22,696 bases of DNA. It comes from CAYQSU01 sp964420325. Lineage in GTDB: Bacteria > Pseudomonadota > Alphaproteobacteria > Rhodospirillales > Defluviicoccaceae. The DNA lies in NCBI GenBank assembly GCA_964420325.1, contig CAYQSU010000058.1:1-22696 (forward strand). The letters are read 5' to 3'. Made by a program: the position numbers and the translations under genes. Positions 13,801 through 21,271 of this stretch are shown here, one piece after another; positions within the stretch are counted from its first letter, which is position 1, and the number at the start of each line of letters is the position of its first letter. The notes under the pieces were generated by a model. That model did no database searches, was not told the origin of the DNA, and saw only the letters and a program-made list of their open reading frames with translations.

Positions 13801-13997
13801 TCGATGCGCTCGCAGATGGCCTCCTCGACCATCTCGGCGCTGGCGCCGGGGTAGGGCACCGCGACCTGCACCTTGTCGGTGGAGAAGTCGGGGAAGGTCT
13901 CGCGGCGCAGCGACGGCAACGCCGTCAGGCCCGCCGCGATCAGCATCAGCATCAGAAGGTTGGCGGCCGTCGGATGGCCGGCGAAGAACCGGATCAC
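10875..13997 (-). CDS. RND-family efflux transporter, inner-membrane pump
   Basis: The 1040-residue product has the full RND layout: membrane helix 1 (about 8-28), a large periplasmic domain (about 35-320), helices 2-6 (about 325-480), helix 7 (about 510-535), a second periplasmic domain, and helices 8-12 (about 855-1020). It would use the proton gradient to drive substrates out with its adaptor. The helix-4 proton-relay acidic pair is present (D394, D395 in GLIMDDSIVIAEN). The helix-10 position held by Lys940 in AcrB reads Asn929 (GIVVNDSILLV), as in many non-AcrB RND pumps. Substrate cannot be named. GTG start; its first bases overlap the adaptor stop (GTGA), so the two are translationally coupled. 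Confidence 0.95.
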   Translation of the reverse strand: MIRFFAGHPTAANLLMLMLIAAGLTALPSLRRETFPDFSTDKVQVAVPYPGASAEMVEEAICERIEDAVQSLTDVKEIRCEAREGVGTATIEMRREGEVNRFLTDVKTEIDAIDDFPELTERPVIRQLERTDMVVSVAVSGPMAEPDLKDYAEALRDRLIALDDVSQVELLGFSDRQVRIEPDALSLRQFGLSVEDIARIVERQSLDLPAGTVKTRDREVLVRFEDQRRHPREFEDLVVVAGTGGAEVRLGQIASVTDRFDLDEERMLLNGRRAALLQVNKTRDQDTISVVEAVRAFVADERRRAPPGVEFQLTRDVASIVEDRLDMLVGNGAMGLVLVFLVLWLFFSFRLSFWVAMGLPASFLGSLAVMVLIGYSIDMLTMVALLIAIGLIMDDSIVIAENIARHLRDGKTRLMAAVDGTREVAPGVFSSFLTSVCVFAPLGFLAGDIGKVMRVVPVVLIITLAVSLVEAFLILPHHIAHGLGRGPPGAFRRRFDAGFDWTRENLLGRAVDAAVQWRYLTVGSVVMAFLIAASLVAGGVVKFRAFPELDGNVVEARILLPQGTPLARTEEVVARIVDALGRVDAIFTPLQPEGQPLVRTVLVQFNRNIEAFEAGAHVATVSVDLLGAERRNARLADVLNRWREETGVIPDVLTMSFMEPQIGPAGIPIEIRLQGQDLATLKTGAEELIAWLGRYQGVADLRDDLRPGKPEIRVRLREGTLGLGLDAAELAGQLRAAFHGRTAAEIQVGRERFEIDVRLDALDQSSLAALDDFAVTLPGGEQAPLTALATLETARGVARIARVDGVRTVTVRGDVDTDKANVNEILADTRARFLPELLTRNPGISVMLEGQAKSQRETGESLERAFLLGLFGIFVLLSFHFRSYIEPVIVMLAIPFAAIGVVLGHVVMGLDLSMPSGMGAASLAGIVVNDSILLVLFVKRNVASGRDVLAAARQASRQRFRAVLLTSLTTIAGLLPLLFERSLQAQVLIPLVTSLAFGLAASTVLVLVVIPAAYAVLHDLGVTTVARDERGAGEPAPSAG

Positions 13998-15388
13998 GGC
14001 CGCTCCCTGCCGCGGTCGTCGGCGCGGGCGTCGACGAGCAGCTCGCGGATCGCCGCCTCGTCCTCGGCGGGCTGGAGCAGCATGCCGCCGATGGCCGGGA
14101 TCAGATCGGATACCACCACGCGCTCGCCCGGCTCCAGGCCCGATTCGATGACCGCCAGATCGCCCTGGACCGGCCCCGCGGACACCGGCCGCAACACCAG
14201 CCGATCGTCATCGCCGGCGACGTAGACCCGGGGACCGTCGGCGGTGCGGTGCAGGGCGACACGGGGTATCACCATCTGCTGCGGCCACGCCGGGCCATAG
14301 AGGTCGACGCGCACGAACATGTTCTTGATCAGGGGCGGACGGCGGCCGGGGATCGCCTTGCGGTAGGGCTCGTCGACGGAAACGATGACGCCGACGGTCC
14401 GCGTCTTGGGATCGATGGCCGGGCTGATGCGATCGACGCGGGCATCCCAGCGCGCGGTGACCTGCTCGGTCCGCAACAACACGCTCGCCTCGAGGCCGAA
14501 GCGGTCGGGGATGCGGCCGATCTCCGCCGCCGTCAGCGGCGACGGGTCGATATCGCGACGGGCGAGGACGGCCATCTGGCCGATCGGCACCTGCGCCGTC
14601 ACCTCGGCGGCATCGATGCTGTCGGCCACGGCCAGCACCTCGCCGACGTTGACGAACTGGTTGCGCTCGACGTGAACCTCGGCGATCCGCGCATCGAACG
14701 GCAGGCGTAGCACCGTTCGCTCGAGATCGAGCCGCGCCCCCCTGAGCCGTGCCTCGTTGAGGGCGAGGCTGGCCTCGAGCACCTGGCGCTGCGCCGGGTA
14801 CAGGGTCAGCTGGTTCTCGAGATCCTGCAGCTTCTGGCGGGCCAGCAGCACCTGGCGTTCGGCCTCATCGACGGCGGCCTGGCTCGCGACCCCCTGGCGG
14901 CGAAGCGTCCGCTTGCGGGCGAGATCGTCCTCGGCGAGCGACAGCACCTGACGCTCGATGGCGAGCGAGAGGCGCGTGTTCGATTCGCGCATCTCCAGCT
15001 CGGCAAGCTCCGCCTTGACGCTCTCCAGGGTGGCTTCGAACTGGGCGACGGCCAGCTCGTAGTCCGCCGGATCGATCCTGAGGAGAACGGTGCCGGCGTC
15101 GAACAGCCGGCCGGGATGCAGATCGTCGTGGCGCTCGGCGATCTTGCCGCTGACCTGGGCGACCGCCTGCCAGACGGCTGCGGGCTCGACGGGGCCGTAG
15201 CCGACCGCCCGCGGCACGAAGTCGACGGCCTCGAGGGTGATCACCCGGACCGGGCGGGCGGCCTCGGTGGGCGGCACCTGCAGGGGCTTTTCGCGACCGC
15301 CGATCGCCAGCGCCAGGGCGATGACGCCGGCGGCGATCGGCGGGATGATCAGAAGACGCTTCAACCGGTTCTTCGCGGCAGCGTCCAT
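13994..15388 (-). CDS. RND efflux periplasmic adaptor (membrane fusion) protein
   Basis: 464 residues: N-terminal anchor helix (about 10-30), first half of the lipoyl/barrel-sandwich domain (VRVITLEAVDFVPRAVGYGPVEP...VSGKIAERHDDLHPGRLFDAGTVLLRIDPADYE), a long alpha-hairpin (about 115-215), the second lipoyl half (LPFDARIAEVHVERNQFVNVGEVLAV), then beta-barrel and membrane-proximal domains. Such proteins bridge the RND pump and an outer-membrane channel; no TolC-like gene is present in this window. ATG start 15 bases after the DUF4136 stop; it overlaps the pump gene at its 3' end. Confidence 0.94.
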   Translation of the reverse strand: MDAAAKNRLKRLLIIPPIAAGVIALALAIGGREKPLQVPPTEAARPVRVITLEAVDFVPRAVGYGPVEPAAVWQAVAQVSGKIAERHDDLHPGRLFDAGTVLLRIDPADYELAVAQFEATLESVKAELAELEMRESNTRLSLAIERQVLSLAEDDLARKRTLRRQGVASQAAVDEAERQVLLARQKLQDLENQLTLYPAQRQVLEASLALNEARLRGARLDLERTVLRLPFDARIAEVHVERNQFVNVGEVLAVADSIDAAEVTAQVPIGQMAVLARRDIDPSPLTAAEIGRIPDRFGLEASVLLRTEQVTARWDARVDRISPAIDPKTRTVGVIVSVDEPYRKAIPGRRPPLIKNMFVRVDLYGPAWPQQMVIPRVALHRTADGPRVYVAGDDDRLVLRPVSAGPVQGDLAVIESGLEPGERVVVSDLIPAIGGMLLQPAEDEAAIRELLVDARADDRGRERP

Positions 15389-15403
15389 CCCCGCCCGCCC
15401 GGC

Positions 15404-15979
15404 CTAGCGGGTCGCCGGCCCGGGAAAAGCGGCGAGCACGGCCTGGACGACCTCCGCGATCCGCTCCGGGCTCTCCTCGATGTCGCCCTGCCACTCGGTC
15501 GCGCGGCCGTGCCACACCGGGCGCCTGGTCACGGCATCGAAGATGTCGACGGAGAGCGTTCCCTGCCTGACCGTCCGCACCGTCGTCCTGCCGTAGGAGA
15601 AGCCGCCAAACCTTGGGTAGGGGCCGTAGGGCCAGAGCACGGGCGCGGGCGGCCCCCAGTCATCGACGGAGATGCGATCCCGATAGCCGAGGGAATAGGC
15701 GATGGTGAAGTCGGGCGGGTCGTCCTGCCGGAACCCCTTGGCGACCAGCACCCGGGCGATGGCGTCGCGAACGCGCTGCCGGGCGAGAGCCGACGTCGGC
15801 AAGGCCTCGTTCTCGCCCGCCTGCACGATCGGCTCCTCCGTCACCCAGCCGAAGGCCCGGTACGAAGACGAGTCCCAGCCGACCTCGTAGTCGACGCTGG
15901 TGGCGAATGGTGCGCATGCGGCGAGCGCCAGGACAAAGGCCAAGCTCGCCAAGCGCTGCGCCGGAGCGTCACCAGGCAT
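15404..15979 (-). CDS. DUF4136-type lipoprotein
   Basis: The ATG at 15979 gives 191 residues with a signal peptide and lipobox (LAFVLALAACAP). The rest fits the DUF4136 family seen in many proteobacterial envelopes: VDYEVGWDSSSYRAFGWV near the start, ARQRVRDAIARVLVAKGFRQ, a DFTIAYSLGYRD strand, a Pro/Gly/Tyr-rich loop, and a final GTLSVDIFDAVTRRPVWHGRATE. Its function is unknown; it is likely anchored in the inner or outer membrane facing the periplasm. The frame extends to 16057, but that adds only a non-signal leader. First gene of the operon with the adaptor and pump, which suggests a part in that export system. Confidence 0.82.
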   Translation of the reverse strand: MPGDAPAQRLASLAFVLALAACAPFATSVDYEVGWDSSSYRAFGWVTEEPIVQAGENEALPTSALARQRVRDAIARVLVAKGFRQDDPPDFTIAYSLGYRDRISVDDWGPPAPVLWPYGPYPRFGGFSYGRTTVRTVRQGTLSVDIFDAVTRRPVWHGRATEWQGDIEESPERIAEVVQAVLAAFPGPATR

Positions 15980-16149
15980 CGAGGCTCGGACATCCCGCGG
16001 TTGAGGCCGGATCAAGCTTAGCATCCCGCGAAAGCCCGGCGGAAGTGCCACGCGCATCGGGCTGCGTCCGAGCGCCGCTCCTGCTAGAGTGGGCGCACGG
16101 CCGCAGAGCGGGACGCCCCGCGGCGGGCCGACCGGGAAGGGAGCGGGTC

Positions 16150-16413
16150 ATGCGGATCAAGGTGGAGAGGCCGAGCCGGGAGCAGATCGCCGAGATGCGG
16201 GCCTGGCCGACATGGTCGAAGGAGGAGAGCGTCTTCGACTGGCGGTACGATACGCCCGAGACCTGCTACCTGCTCGAAGGCGACGTCAAGGTGTCGACCG
16301 ACGGCGGCGAGGTCGTCGAGTTCGGCGCCGGTGATCTGGTGACGTTCCCCGCCGGACTGACGTGCGTCTGGGATGTGCGCAAGGCGGTGCGCAAGCACTA
16401 CCGCCTCGGCTGA
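16150..16413 (+). CDS. Small single-domain cupin (Cupin_3/DUF861-like)
   Basis: 87 residues from an ATG preceded by GGGAG. The sequence is one short cupin: SKEESVFDWRYDTPETCYLLEGDVKVSTDGGEVVEFGAGDLVTFPAGLTCVWDVRKAVRKHYRLG. The PETCYLLEG and GDLVTFPAGLTCVWDV blocks resemble the two cupin motifs of the EutQ/ureidoglycine-aminohydrolase-like group. Metal ligands are few, and an enzyme role is not shown. It sits 19 bases before the CobC-like gene. Confidence 0.85.
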   Translation: MRIKVERPSREQIAEMRAWPTWSKEESVFDWRYDTPETCYLLEGDVKVSTDGGEVVEFGAGDLVTFPAGLTCVWDVRKAVRKHYRLG

Positions 16414-16432
16414 GCCGCGCCCGGAGCCCCCG

Positions 16433-17449
16433 GTGGACCCCTGCCCCCTCGACCACGGCGGCGGCCTCGATGCGGCCGCGGCTCGCTTCGGCACGCCGAG
16501 GGAGGCCTGGATCGACTTGTCCACCGGGATCAACCCAGAGCCCTATCCACTGCCCCGGCTGGACGCGAGCCTCTGGCATCGCCTGCCCGACCGGGACCTC
16601 GACCGGGCCCTGCGAAGCGCCGCGGCGCTGTGCTACGCCGCGCCCGACGCCGACCGTGTCGTCGCCGCGCCCGGCTCGCAGGCGGTGATCCAGTGGCTTC
16701 CGCGGCTCTTGGCGCCGACCCGGGTCGCCGTGATCTCGCCGACCTACAACGAACACGGGGCGAGCTGGGCCGCCGCCGGTCACGCTGTCGAGGAAATCGA
16801 TGGGAGGAAGGTGCCGGCCGGGACCGCCGTCCTCGTCGTCACCAATCCCAACAACCCGGACGGACGCACGCTGACGCCGGACGCGCTGTTGGCCCTCGGC
16901 TGCGGCCGCCTGCTCGTCGTCGACGAGGCGTTCTGCGACACGGAGCCGACGTTGAGCCTGGCGCCCTTCGTCGACGAGGGCGACACCGTCGTGCTTCGCT
17001 CGTTCGGGAAGTTCTTCGGCCTCGCCGGCCTCAGGCTCGGCTTCGCCGTGGCATCGGAGCCGTGGGCCGGGCGACTGCGGCGCGCCCTCGGGCCGTGGGC
17101 CGTCGGTGGCCCGGCCGCACGCATCGGCGCCCTCGCGCTGAGCGACCGGGCCTGGATCGCCGCCACCCGGAAGACCCTCGGCACCGCGGCGGGCCGACTG
17201 AGAGCGCTGTTCGCCGCCGCGGGCCTCGACGTCGTCGGCGGCACCGATCTGTTCCTCCTCGTCGAGCACCGGGAGGCGCGGTCGCTGTTCGAGCACCTGG
17301 CGAGCGCCGCGATCCTCGTCCGGCGCTTTCCGGCACGGCCGACCTGGCTCCGCTTCGGCCTGCCCGGGAGCGACACCGACTGGCGGCGTCTGGAGCAGGC
17401 GCTCGACGCCTGGAGGACCTCGCCGGCGGCGATGGCGCAGACCGGCTGA
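16433..17449 (+). CDS. cobC: Threonine-phosphate decarboxylase (cobalamin biosynthesis)
   Basis: PLP enzyme that decarboxylates threonine phosphate to (R)-1-amino-2-propanol phosphate, the linker of the cobalamin nucleotide loop. The GTG at 16433 with GGAG in front gives 338 residues. Family features: LDHGGGLDAAAARFG and WIDLSTGINPEPYP near the start, AAPGSQAVIQWLPRLL, VTNPNNPDGR, VVDEAFCD, and the PLP lysine K193 in SFGKFFGLAGLRLGF. Alphaproteobacterial naming is cobC (cobD in enterics). The usual partner cbiB/cobD is not next to it; instead cupin and MarC-family genes flank it. Confidence 0.9.
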   Translation: MDPCPLDHGGGLDAAAARFGTPREAWIDLSTGINPEPYPLPRLDASLWHRLPDRDLDRALRSAAALCYAAPDADRVVAAPGSQAVIQWLPRLLAPTRVAVISPTYNEHGASWAAAGHAVEEIDGRKVPAGTAVLVVTNPNNPDGRTLTPDALLALGCGRLLVVDEAFCDTEPTLSLAPFVDEGDTVVLRSFGKFFGLAGLRLGFAVASEPWAGRLRRALGPWAVGGPAARIGALALSDRAWIAATRKTLGTAAGRLRALFAAAGLDVVGGTDLFLLVEHREARSLFEHLASAAILVRRFPARPTWLRFGLPGSDTDWRRLEQALDAWRTSPAAMAQTG

Positions 17450-17486
17450 CGGGCGCAGGACACGAACACCGAACCGGTCTCGACCG

Positions 17487-18113
17487 ATGCTGGAACTTGC
17501 CCTCCGTTCGCTGACCACCTTCTTCGCCACCATCGGCCCGGTCGACGTCGCCGTGCTCTACGCCGCGCTGACCGCGTCGGCCTCCACCCTCCAGCGGCGG
17601 CGAATGGCGATCAAGGGGACGATCATCGCCACCGTCCTGCTTCTCCTGTTCGTCCTGGTCGGTCAGGAGCTGCTGAGATGGCTCGGCATCGGCCTGCCGG
17701 CGCTGAAGACCGCCGGCGGCATCCTGCTCCTTCTCCTCAGCATCGACATGGTGTTCAAGCCGCCGTCGGCGCTGGCTTCGGCGACCCGGGCCGAGACCAC
17801 GGAGGCCGAGCACCGGGCCGACATCTCGGTGTTCCCGCTGGCGACGCCGCTGATCGCCGGACCTGCGGCGATGGGGGCCGCCATCCTGTTGGCGGCGGAA
17901 GCCGGCGGCGATGTGCTCCTGGAGATCGTCGTCATCCTCGCCCTGTTGGCGGTGCTGGCGCTGACCCTCGGCCTTCTGCTCGTCGCCGCCCGGCTGCAGC
18001 GCCTCCTCGGCGTCACCGGCCAGAACGTGATCTCGCGCATCGTCGGCATCCTGCTCGCCGCGCTCGCCGTGCAGTTCGTCTTCGACGGCGTCGGCGCCAG
18101 CGGGATCTTCTGA
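17487..18113 (+). CDS. MarC-family integral membrane protein
   Basis: 208 residues with about six membrane segments and the family's opening FFATIGPVDVAVLYAALTAS, ISVFPLATPLIAGPAAMGAAILLA in the middle, and NVISRIVGILLAALAVQFVFDGV at the end. MarC proteins have no proven transport substrate. ATG start, 37 bases after the cobC-like stop; probably one transcript with it. No clear ribosome site is visible. Confidence 0.92.
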   Translation: MLELALRSLTTFFATIGPVDVAVLYAALTASASTLQRRRMAIKGTIIATVLLLLFVLVGQELLRWLGIGLPALKTAGGILLLLLSIDMVFKPPSALASATRAETTEAEHRADISVFPLATPLIAGPAAMGAAILLAAEAGGDVLLEIVVILALLAVLALTLGLLLVAARLQRLLGVTGQNVISRIVGILLAALAVQFVFDGVGASGIF

Positions 18114-18130
18114 GACGCGGGGGCGGCGCG

Positions 18131-18451
18131 CTACGGGCGCGGCCGAACCTCCTCGCCGGTCTCGCCGAGCTCCCGGTAGCGCTCGCCGAAGGGCCGGCGC
18201 GACGCATAGCAGTCGACGTCGCCGAGGGAGGGGTAGCAATGGATCGGGGTGAACGGATGGAGTTCGTCCTCCTTGCAGTAGGCGAGCCCGGCCTCCTTGC
18301 GGACGAGAGAGCAGTCCTTCCCGGAAAGCGCCGAGATGGCATGGTCGCCAAGCGTGCGGTCGGTGGCGGCGAGGCTCGCCAGCTCGGCGGCCACATACGG
18401 CGCGCACGAACCGAGGACGAGGGGAAGCAGGAGGGCGCAGAGGAGGCGCAT
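18131..18451 (-). CDS. Small conserved-type lipoprotein, function unknown
   Basis: 106 residues from an ATG with AGGGA in front. A short signal peptide ends in a lipobox (LLLPLVLGSCAP). The mature part has four Cys (CSLV, YCKE, HCYP, DCYA), which could form two disulfides, and the blocks ATDRTLGDHAISALSGKDCSLVRKEAG and YPSLGDVDCYASRRPFGERY. I do not recognise a named family. Its upstream region carries the CtrA-like box at 18524-18538. Converges on the MarC gene with 17 bases between. Confidence 0.78.
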   Translation of the reverse strand: MRLLCALLLPLVLGSCAPYVAAELASLAATDRTLGDHAISALSGKDCSLVRKEAGLAYCKEDELHPFTPIHCYPSLGDVDCYASRRPFGERYRELGETGEEVRPRP

Positions 18452-18523
18452 CGATCCCTCTCTCGAGAGCCGTGGCGGTCGCGCGGACGCGCCGCCCCGG
18501 GGAGCGATCTTTGGCCGTCGCCG

Positions 18524-18538
18524 TTAAAACGCCGTTAA
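18524..18538. promoter_or_regulatory. CtrA-like box between divergent lipoprotein and thioredoxin-like genes
   Basis: TTAA at 18524-18527 and at 18535-18538 are exactly 7 bases apart; on the minus strand the site reads TTAA-N7-TTAAC, the full CtrA consensus. It is 73 bases from the lipoprotein start and 100 from the thioredoxin-like start. A further TTAAC lies at 18579-18583. TTAA is scarce in this GC-rich window. The two halves also sit in an 11-base direct repeat (GCCGTTAA twice). Confidence 0.5.
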
Positions 18539-18637
18539 GCGCGGGGACCGCGGGCCTTGATCGCGCCGGGCTTGTCGGTTAACTCCGTGATGACCGGTCG
18601 TGCGCTTTTCCCTCGCGCGGCGAAAAGGAGGAGTGGT

Positions 18638-19201
18638 ATGGTCGCGACCGAAACGCCGATCTGCAACTTCGGGTGGAAGGCTCCCGATTTCAGCCTCACG
18701 GATCCCGACGGTCGGACCCACGGCCTCGGCGACGCGAGGGGACCGCGAGGCACGCTGGTGATGTTCATCTGCAACCACTGCCCCTACGTGCAGGCCGTCG
18801 CCGACCGCATCGGCCGCGATGCGCGCGAGCTTCAGGCCCACGGCATCGGCGTCATCGCGATCATGCCCAACGACCACCGGCGCTACCCGGAGGACTCGCC
18901 CGCCAACATGAAGCGGTTCGCCGCCAAGCACGGCTTCACCTTTCCCTACGTGATCGACGAGGACCAGAGCGTGGCCCGCGCCTACGATGCCGTGTGCACG
19001 CCGGATTTCTTCGGCTTCGATGCCGATCTCGGGCTCCGGTATCGCGGCCGCCTCGACTCCTCCGGACGGATGCCGGCGCCTTCGGACGCCCGCCGCGAGC
19101 TGTTCGACGCCATGATCCAGATCGCCGAGACCGGCCGCGGGCCCGCGCAACAGACGGCGAGCATGGGCTGCTCGATCAAGTGGCGTGAGGGAGCGCCTTG
19201 A
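18638..19201 (+). CDS. Thioredoxin-like / AhpC-TSA-type redox protein
   Basis: The ATG at 18638 follows AAAAGGAGGAG, the strongest ribosome site in the window, giving 187 residues. Thioredoxin fold: KAPDFSLTDPDGRTHGLGDARG at the start, the active-site C45-N-H-C48 in VMFICNHCPYVQAV, then VIAIMPNDHRRYPEDSPANMKRF and CTPDFFGFDADLGLRYRGR. The C-terminus has TASMGCSIKWR, typical of this subfamily of cytoplasmic peroxiredoxin-like proteins; no signal peptide. Likely a thiol reductase or peroxidase of unknown substrate. First gene of the run to der. Confidence 0.9.
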   Translation: MVATETPICNFGWKAPDFSLTDPDGRTHGLGDARGPRGTLVMFICNHCPYVQAVADRIGRDARELQAHGIGVIAIMPNDHRRYPEDSPANMKRFAAKHGFTFPYVIDEDQSVARAYDAVCTPDFFGFDADLGLRYRGRLDSSGRMPAPSDARRELFDAMIQIAETGRGPAQQTASMGCSIKWREGAP

Positions 19202-19214
19202 GCGGAGCCTGACG

Positions 19215-19904
19215 ATGGCCAAGGACACCCCGCCGGCGATCGACCCCACCCAGGAGGCCTTGTTCCGCGAGGTCGACGACGACCTTCGCCAGGAGAAGCT
19301 GTTCCGGCTGTGGAAGACCTACGGCACCTGGGTGATCGCCGGCTGCGTCGCGCTCGTCGTCGGTGTCGGCGCCTTCGAGGGCTGGCAGGCCTACGACGAG
19401 AGCAGCCGGCGCCAGGCCGGCGAGCGCTTCAACGCCTTCCTCGCCCTCGCCGCCAGCGACCCGGTGGCGGCCGATGGCGCCTTTCGCTCCCTTGCCGAGG
19501 ACGGCCCGCAGGGTTATCGGCTTCTGGCCCAGCTGCAGCGGGCGGCCCTCCTCGCCCGCGAGGGCGACATCGAGGCAACCATCGCCGCCTACGAGCACGT
19601 GTCGGCGATGACGGAGGATCGCCTCTATGGCGATCTCGCCCTCGTGCTGGCGGCAATGGTCGAGATGCGGGGCGAGATCGATGCCGGCGAGGCCGGCCGC
19701 ATCCTCGCCCGCCTCGAGCCTCTGACCGCCGACGATCGGCCATGGCGGTACACCGCCCGCGAGCTCGTCGCCCATCTCGCGCTCAGGGCCGGAGACCGCG
19801 CGAAGGCGCGGACGATGCTGGCGGCACTCGCCGAGGATGCGCTGGCGCCGCCGGGGCTGCGCCAGCGGGCCGGCGAAGCGCTGGCCGCCCTCGCCGGCGG
19901 ATGA
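19215..19904 (+). CDS. YfgM-like membrane-anchored TPR protein
   Basis: 229 residues: a charged cytoplasmic start (FREVDDDLRQEKLFRLWKTYG), one membrane segment (about 38-58), then a helical periplasmic domain with TPR-like pairs (RLLAQLQRAALLAREGDIEATIAAYEHVSAMTED, RYTARELVAHLALRAGDRAKARTMLAALAED). In many proteobacteria this family is encoded beside bamB and der; the E. coli member works with periplasmic chaperones. GGAG precedes the ATG. Its stop overlaps an ATG at 19901 (ATGA). Confidence 0.88.
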   Translation: MAKDTPPAIDPTQEALFREVDDDLRQEKLFRLWKTYGTWVIAGCVALVVGVGAFEGWQAYDESSRRQAGERFNAFLALAASDPVAADGAFRSLAEDGPQGYRLLAQLQRAALLAREGDIEATIAAYEHVSAMTEDRLYGDLALVLAAMVEMRGEIDAGEAGRILARLEPLTADDRPWRYTARELVAHLALRAGDRAKARTMLAALAEDALAPPGLRQRAGEALAALAGG

Positions 19905-19936
19905 CCGGCGGTCGGACGGAGGTTGGGGCTTCGGGC

Positions 19937-21250
19937 ATGCGGTGCGCCGCCATCACCCTCTCGGTCGCCGGCGGTCTGGTGCTCGGCGGCTGCGACACCT
20001 GGTTTGGCGCGGTCAAGGAGCCGCTGCCCGGCGAGCGGCAGTCGGTGATGCTGCACCAGAGCGAGATCAATCCCGATCCGGCGCTCGGCGCCCACCAGAT
20101 CCTGCTGCCCCGCCCCGTCACCAATCCCGACTGGCCGCAGGCCGGCGGCTACGCGAACCACGCCATGCATCATCTGTGGATCGAGGAGGCGCCGGGGCCG
20201 GCGTGGCGGTTCCGCATCGGCAGCGCCGCCGACGCCGACCGGCCGCGCCTGCCGCCGCCGATCGTCGCCGGCGGCCGGCTGTTCGCCATGGATGCCGAGC
20301 ACCGGGTGAACGCCCTCGAGGCGACCACCGGCAAGCGGCTGTGGCAGGCGCGGCTGGCACCGCGCGGCGACGAGGACCTGATCACCGGCGGCCTCGGCTA
20401 CGAGGCCGGCCGCGTCTTCGCCGCCTCCGGCTTCGCCGAGGTGATCGCGCTCGACGCGGCGACGGGCGAGGAGCTCTGGCGCCGACGGGTGGATGCGCCC
20501 GTGCATGCGCCGCCGGCGGTGCGCGACGGGCGGCTGTTCGTCATCAGCGTCACCAACACCCTCCACACCCTCGACGCCGAAACCGGCAACGAGCTGTGGA
20601 TCTACCGCGGCATCGGCGAGATGGCCGCCATCATCGGCGGCGCCAATCCGGCCGTCGACGGCGAGGTGGTGGTGGCCCCCTTCTCCTCGGGCGAGCTGGT
20701 GGCGCTCCGGGTCGACAACGGCCGCGTTCTGTGGTCCGACTCGCTGGCCTCGACCCGCCGGACCGACGAACTGGCGGCGATCTCGCACATCCGCGCCGCG
20801 CCGGTCATCGACCGCGGCCGGGTCTATGCGGTGAGCTATTCGGGAGTGATGGTGGCCATCGATCTGCGCAGCGGCCGGCGCATCTGGGACCAGTCCATCG
20901 GCGGCCTGCAGCGACCCTGGATCGCCGGCGACTACCTCTTCCTCGTCACCCTCGACGGCGAGCTCGTCTCTCTCAGCCGCGACCAGGGCCGGGTGTTCTG
21001 GCTCACGCCGCTGCCCGCCTTCGAGGACCCGGAGCGGCGGCGGCGGCCGATCCTCTGGTCCGGCCCGGTGCTCGCCGGCGACCGGCTGGTGGTCGCCGGC
21101 TCCAACCGGGAGGTGCTGACGCTGTCGCCCTATACCGGCGAGCCGCTCGGCCGCATCGCGCTCTCCGCCCGCGTCACCGTGCCGCCGGTGGTGGCGGCCG
21201 GCTCGCTGTACGTCCTCAGCGACGATGCGGAGCTGCACGCCTACCGCTGA
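19937..21250 (+). CDS. bamB: Outer-membrane assembly lipoprotein BamB
   Basis: BamB is a lipoprotein of the BAM complex that inserts outer-membrane barrels. The ATG at 19937 gives 437 residues with a compact signal peptide and lipobox (SVAGGLVLGGC, Cys19). The rest is a PQQ-type beta propeller of repeated blades: VNALEATTGKRLWQARL, VIALDAATGEELWRRRVDAPVHAPPAV, LHTLDAETGNELWIYRG, VALRVDNGRVLWSDSL, MVAIDLRSGRRIWDQSIGG, LVSLSRDQGRVFWLTPLP. An earlier in-frame ATG at 19901 overlaps the previous stop but only adds 12 residues ahead of the signal peptide. The product could help fold the window's autotransporter-type barrel. Confidence 0.92.
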   Translation: MRCAAITLSVAGGLVLGGCDTWFGAVKEPLPGERQSVMLHQSEINPDPALGAHQILLPRPVTNPDWPQAGGYANHAMHHLWIEEAPGPAWRFRIGSAADADRPRLPPPIVAGGRLFAMDAEHRVNALEATTGKRLWQARLAPRGDEDLITGGLGYEAGRVFAASGFAEVIALDAATGEELWRRRVDAPVHAPPAVRDGRLFVISVTNTLHTLDAETGNELWIYRGIGEMAAIIGGANPAVDGEVVVAPFSSGELVALRVDNGRVLWSDSLASTRRTDELAAISHIRAAPVIDRGRVYAVSYSGVMVAIDLRSGRRIWDQSIGGLQRPWIAGDYLFLVTLDGELVSLSRDQGRVFWLTPLPAFEDPERRRRPILWSGPVLAGDRLVVAGSNREVLTLSPYTGEPLGRIALSARVTVPPVVAAGSLYVLSDDAELHAYR

Positions 21251-21271
21251 CCCGGGCGCCCGCCCCAGCCG

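Noticed and set aside
10944..14225. Very long open frame on the plus strand opposite the RND pump and adaptor genes
   Set aside because: It is a mirror of GC-rich coding on the other strand: low-complexity, rich in His, Asp, Arg and Gly, with no domain, while the minus strand encodes clear RND proteins.
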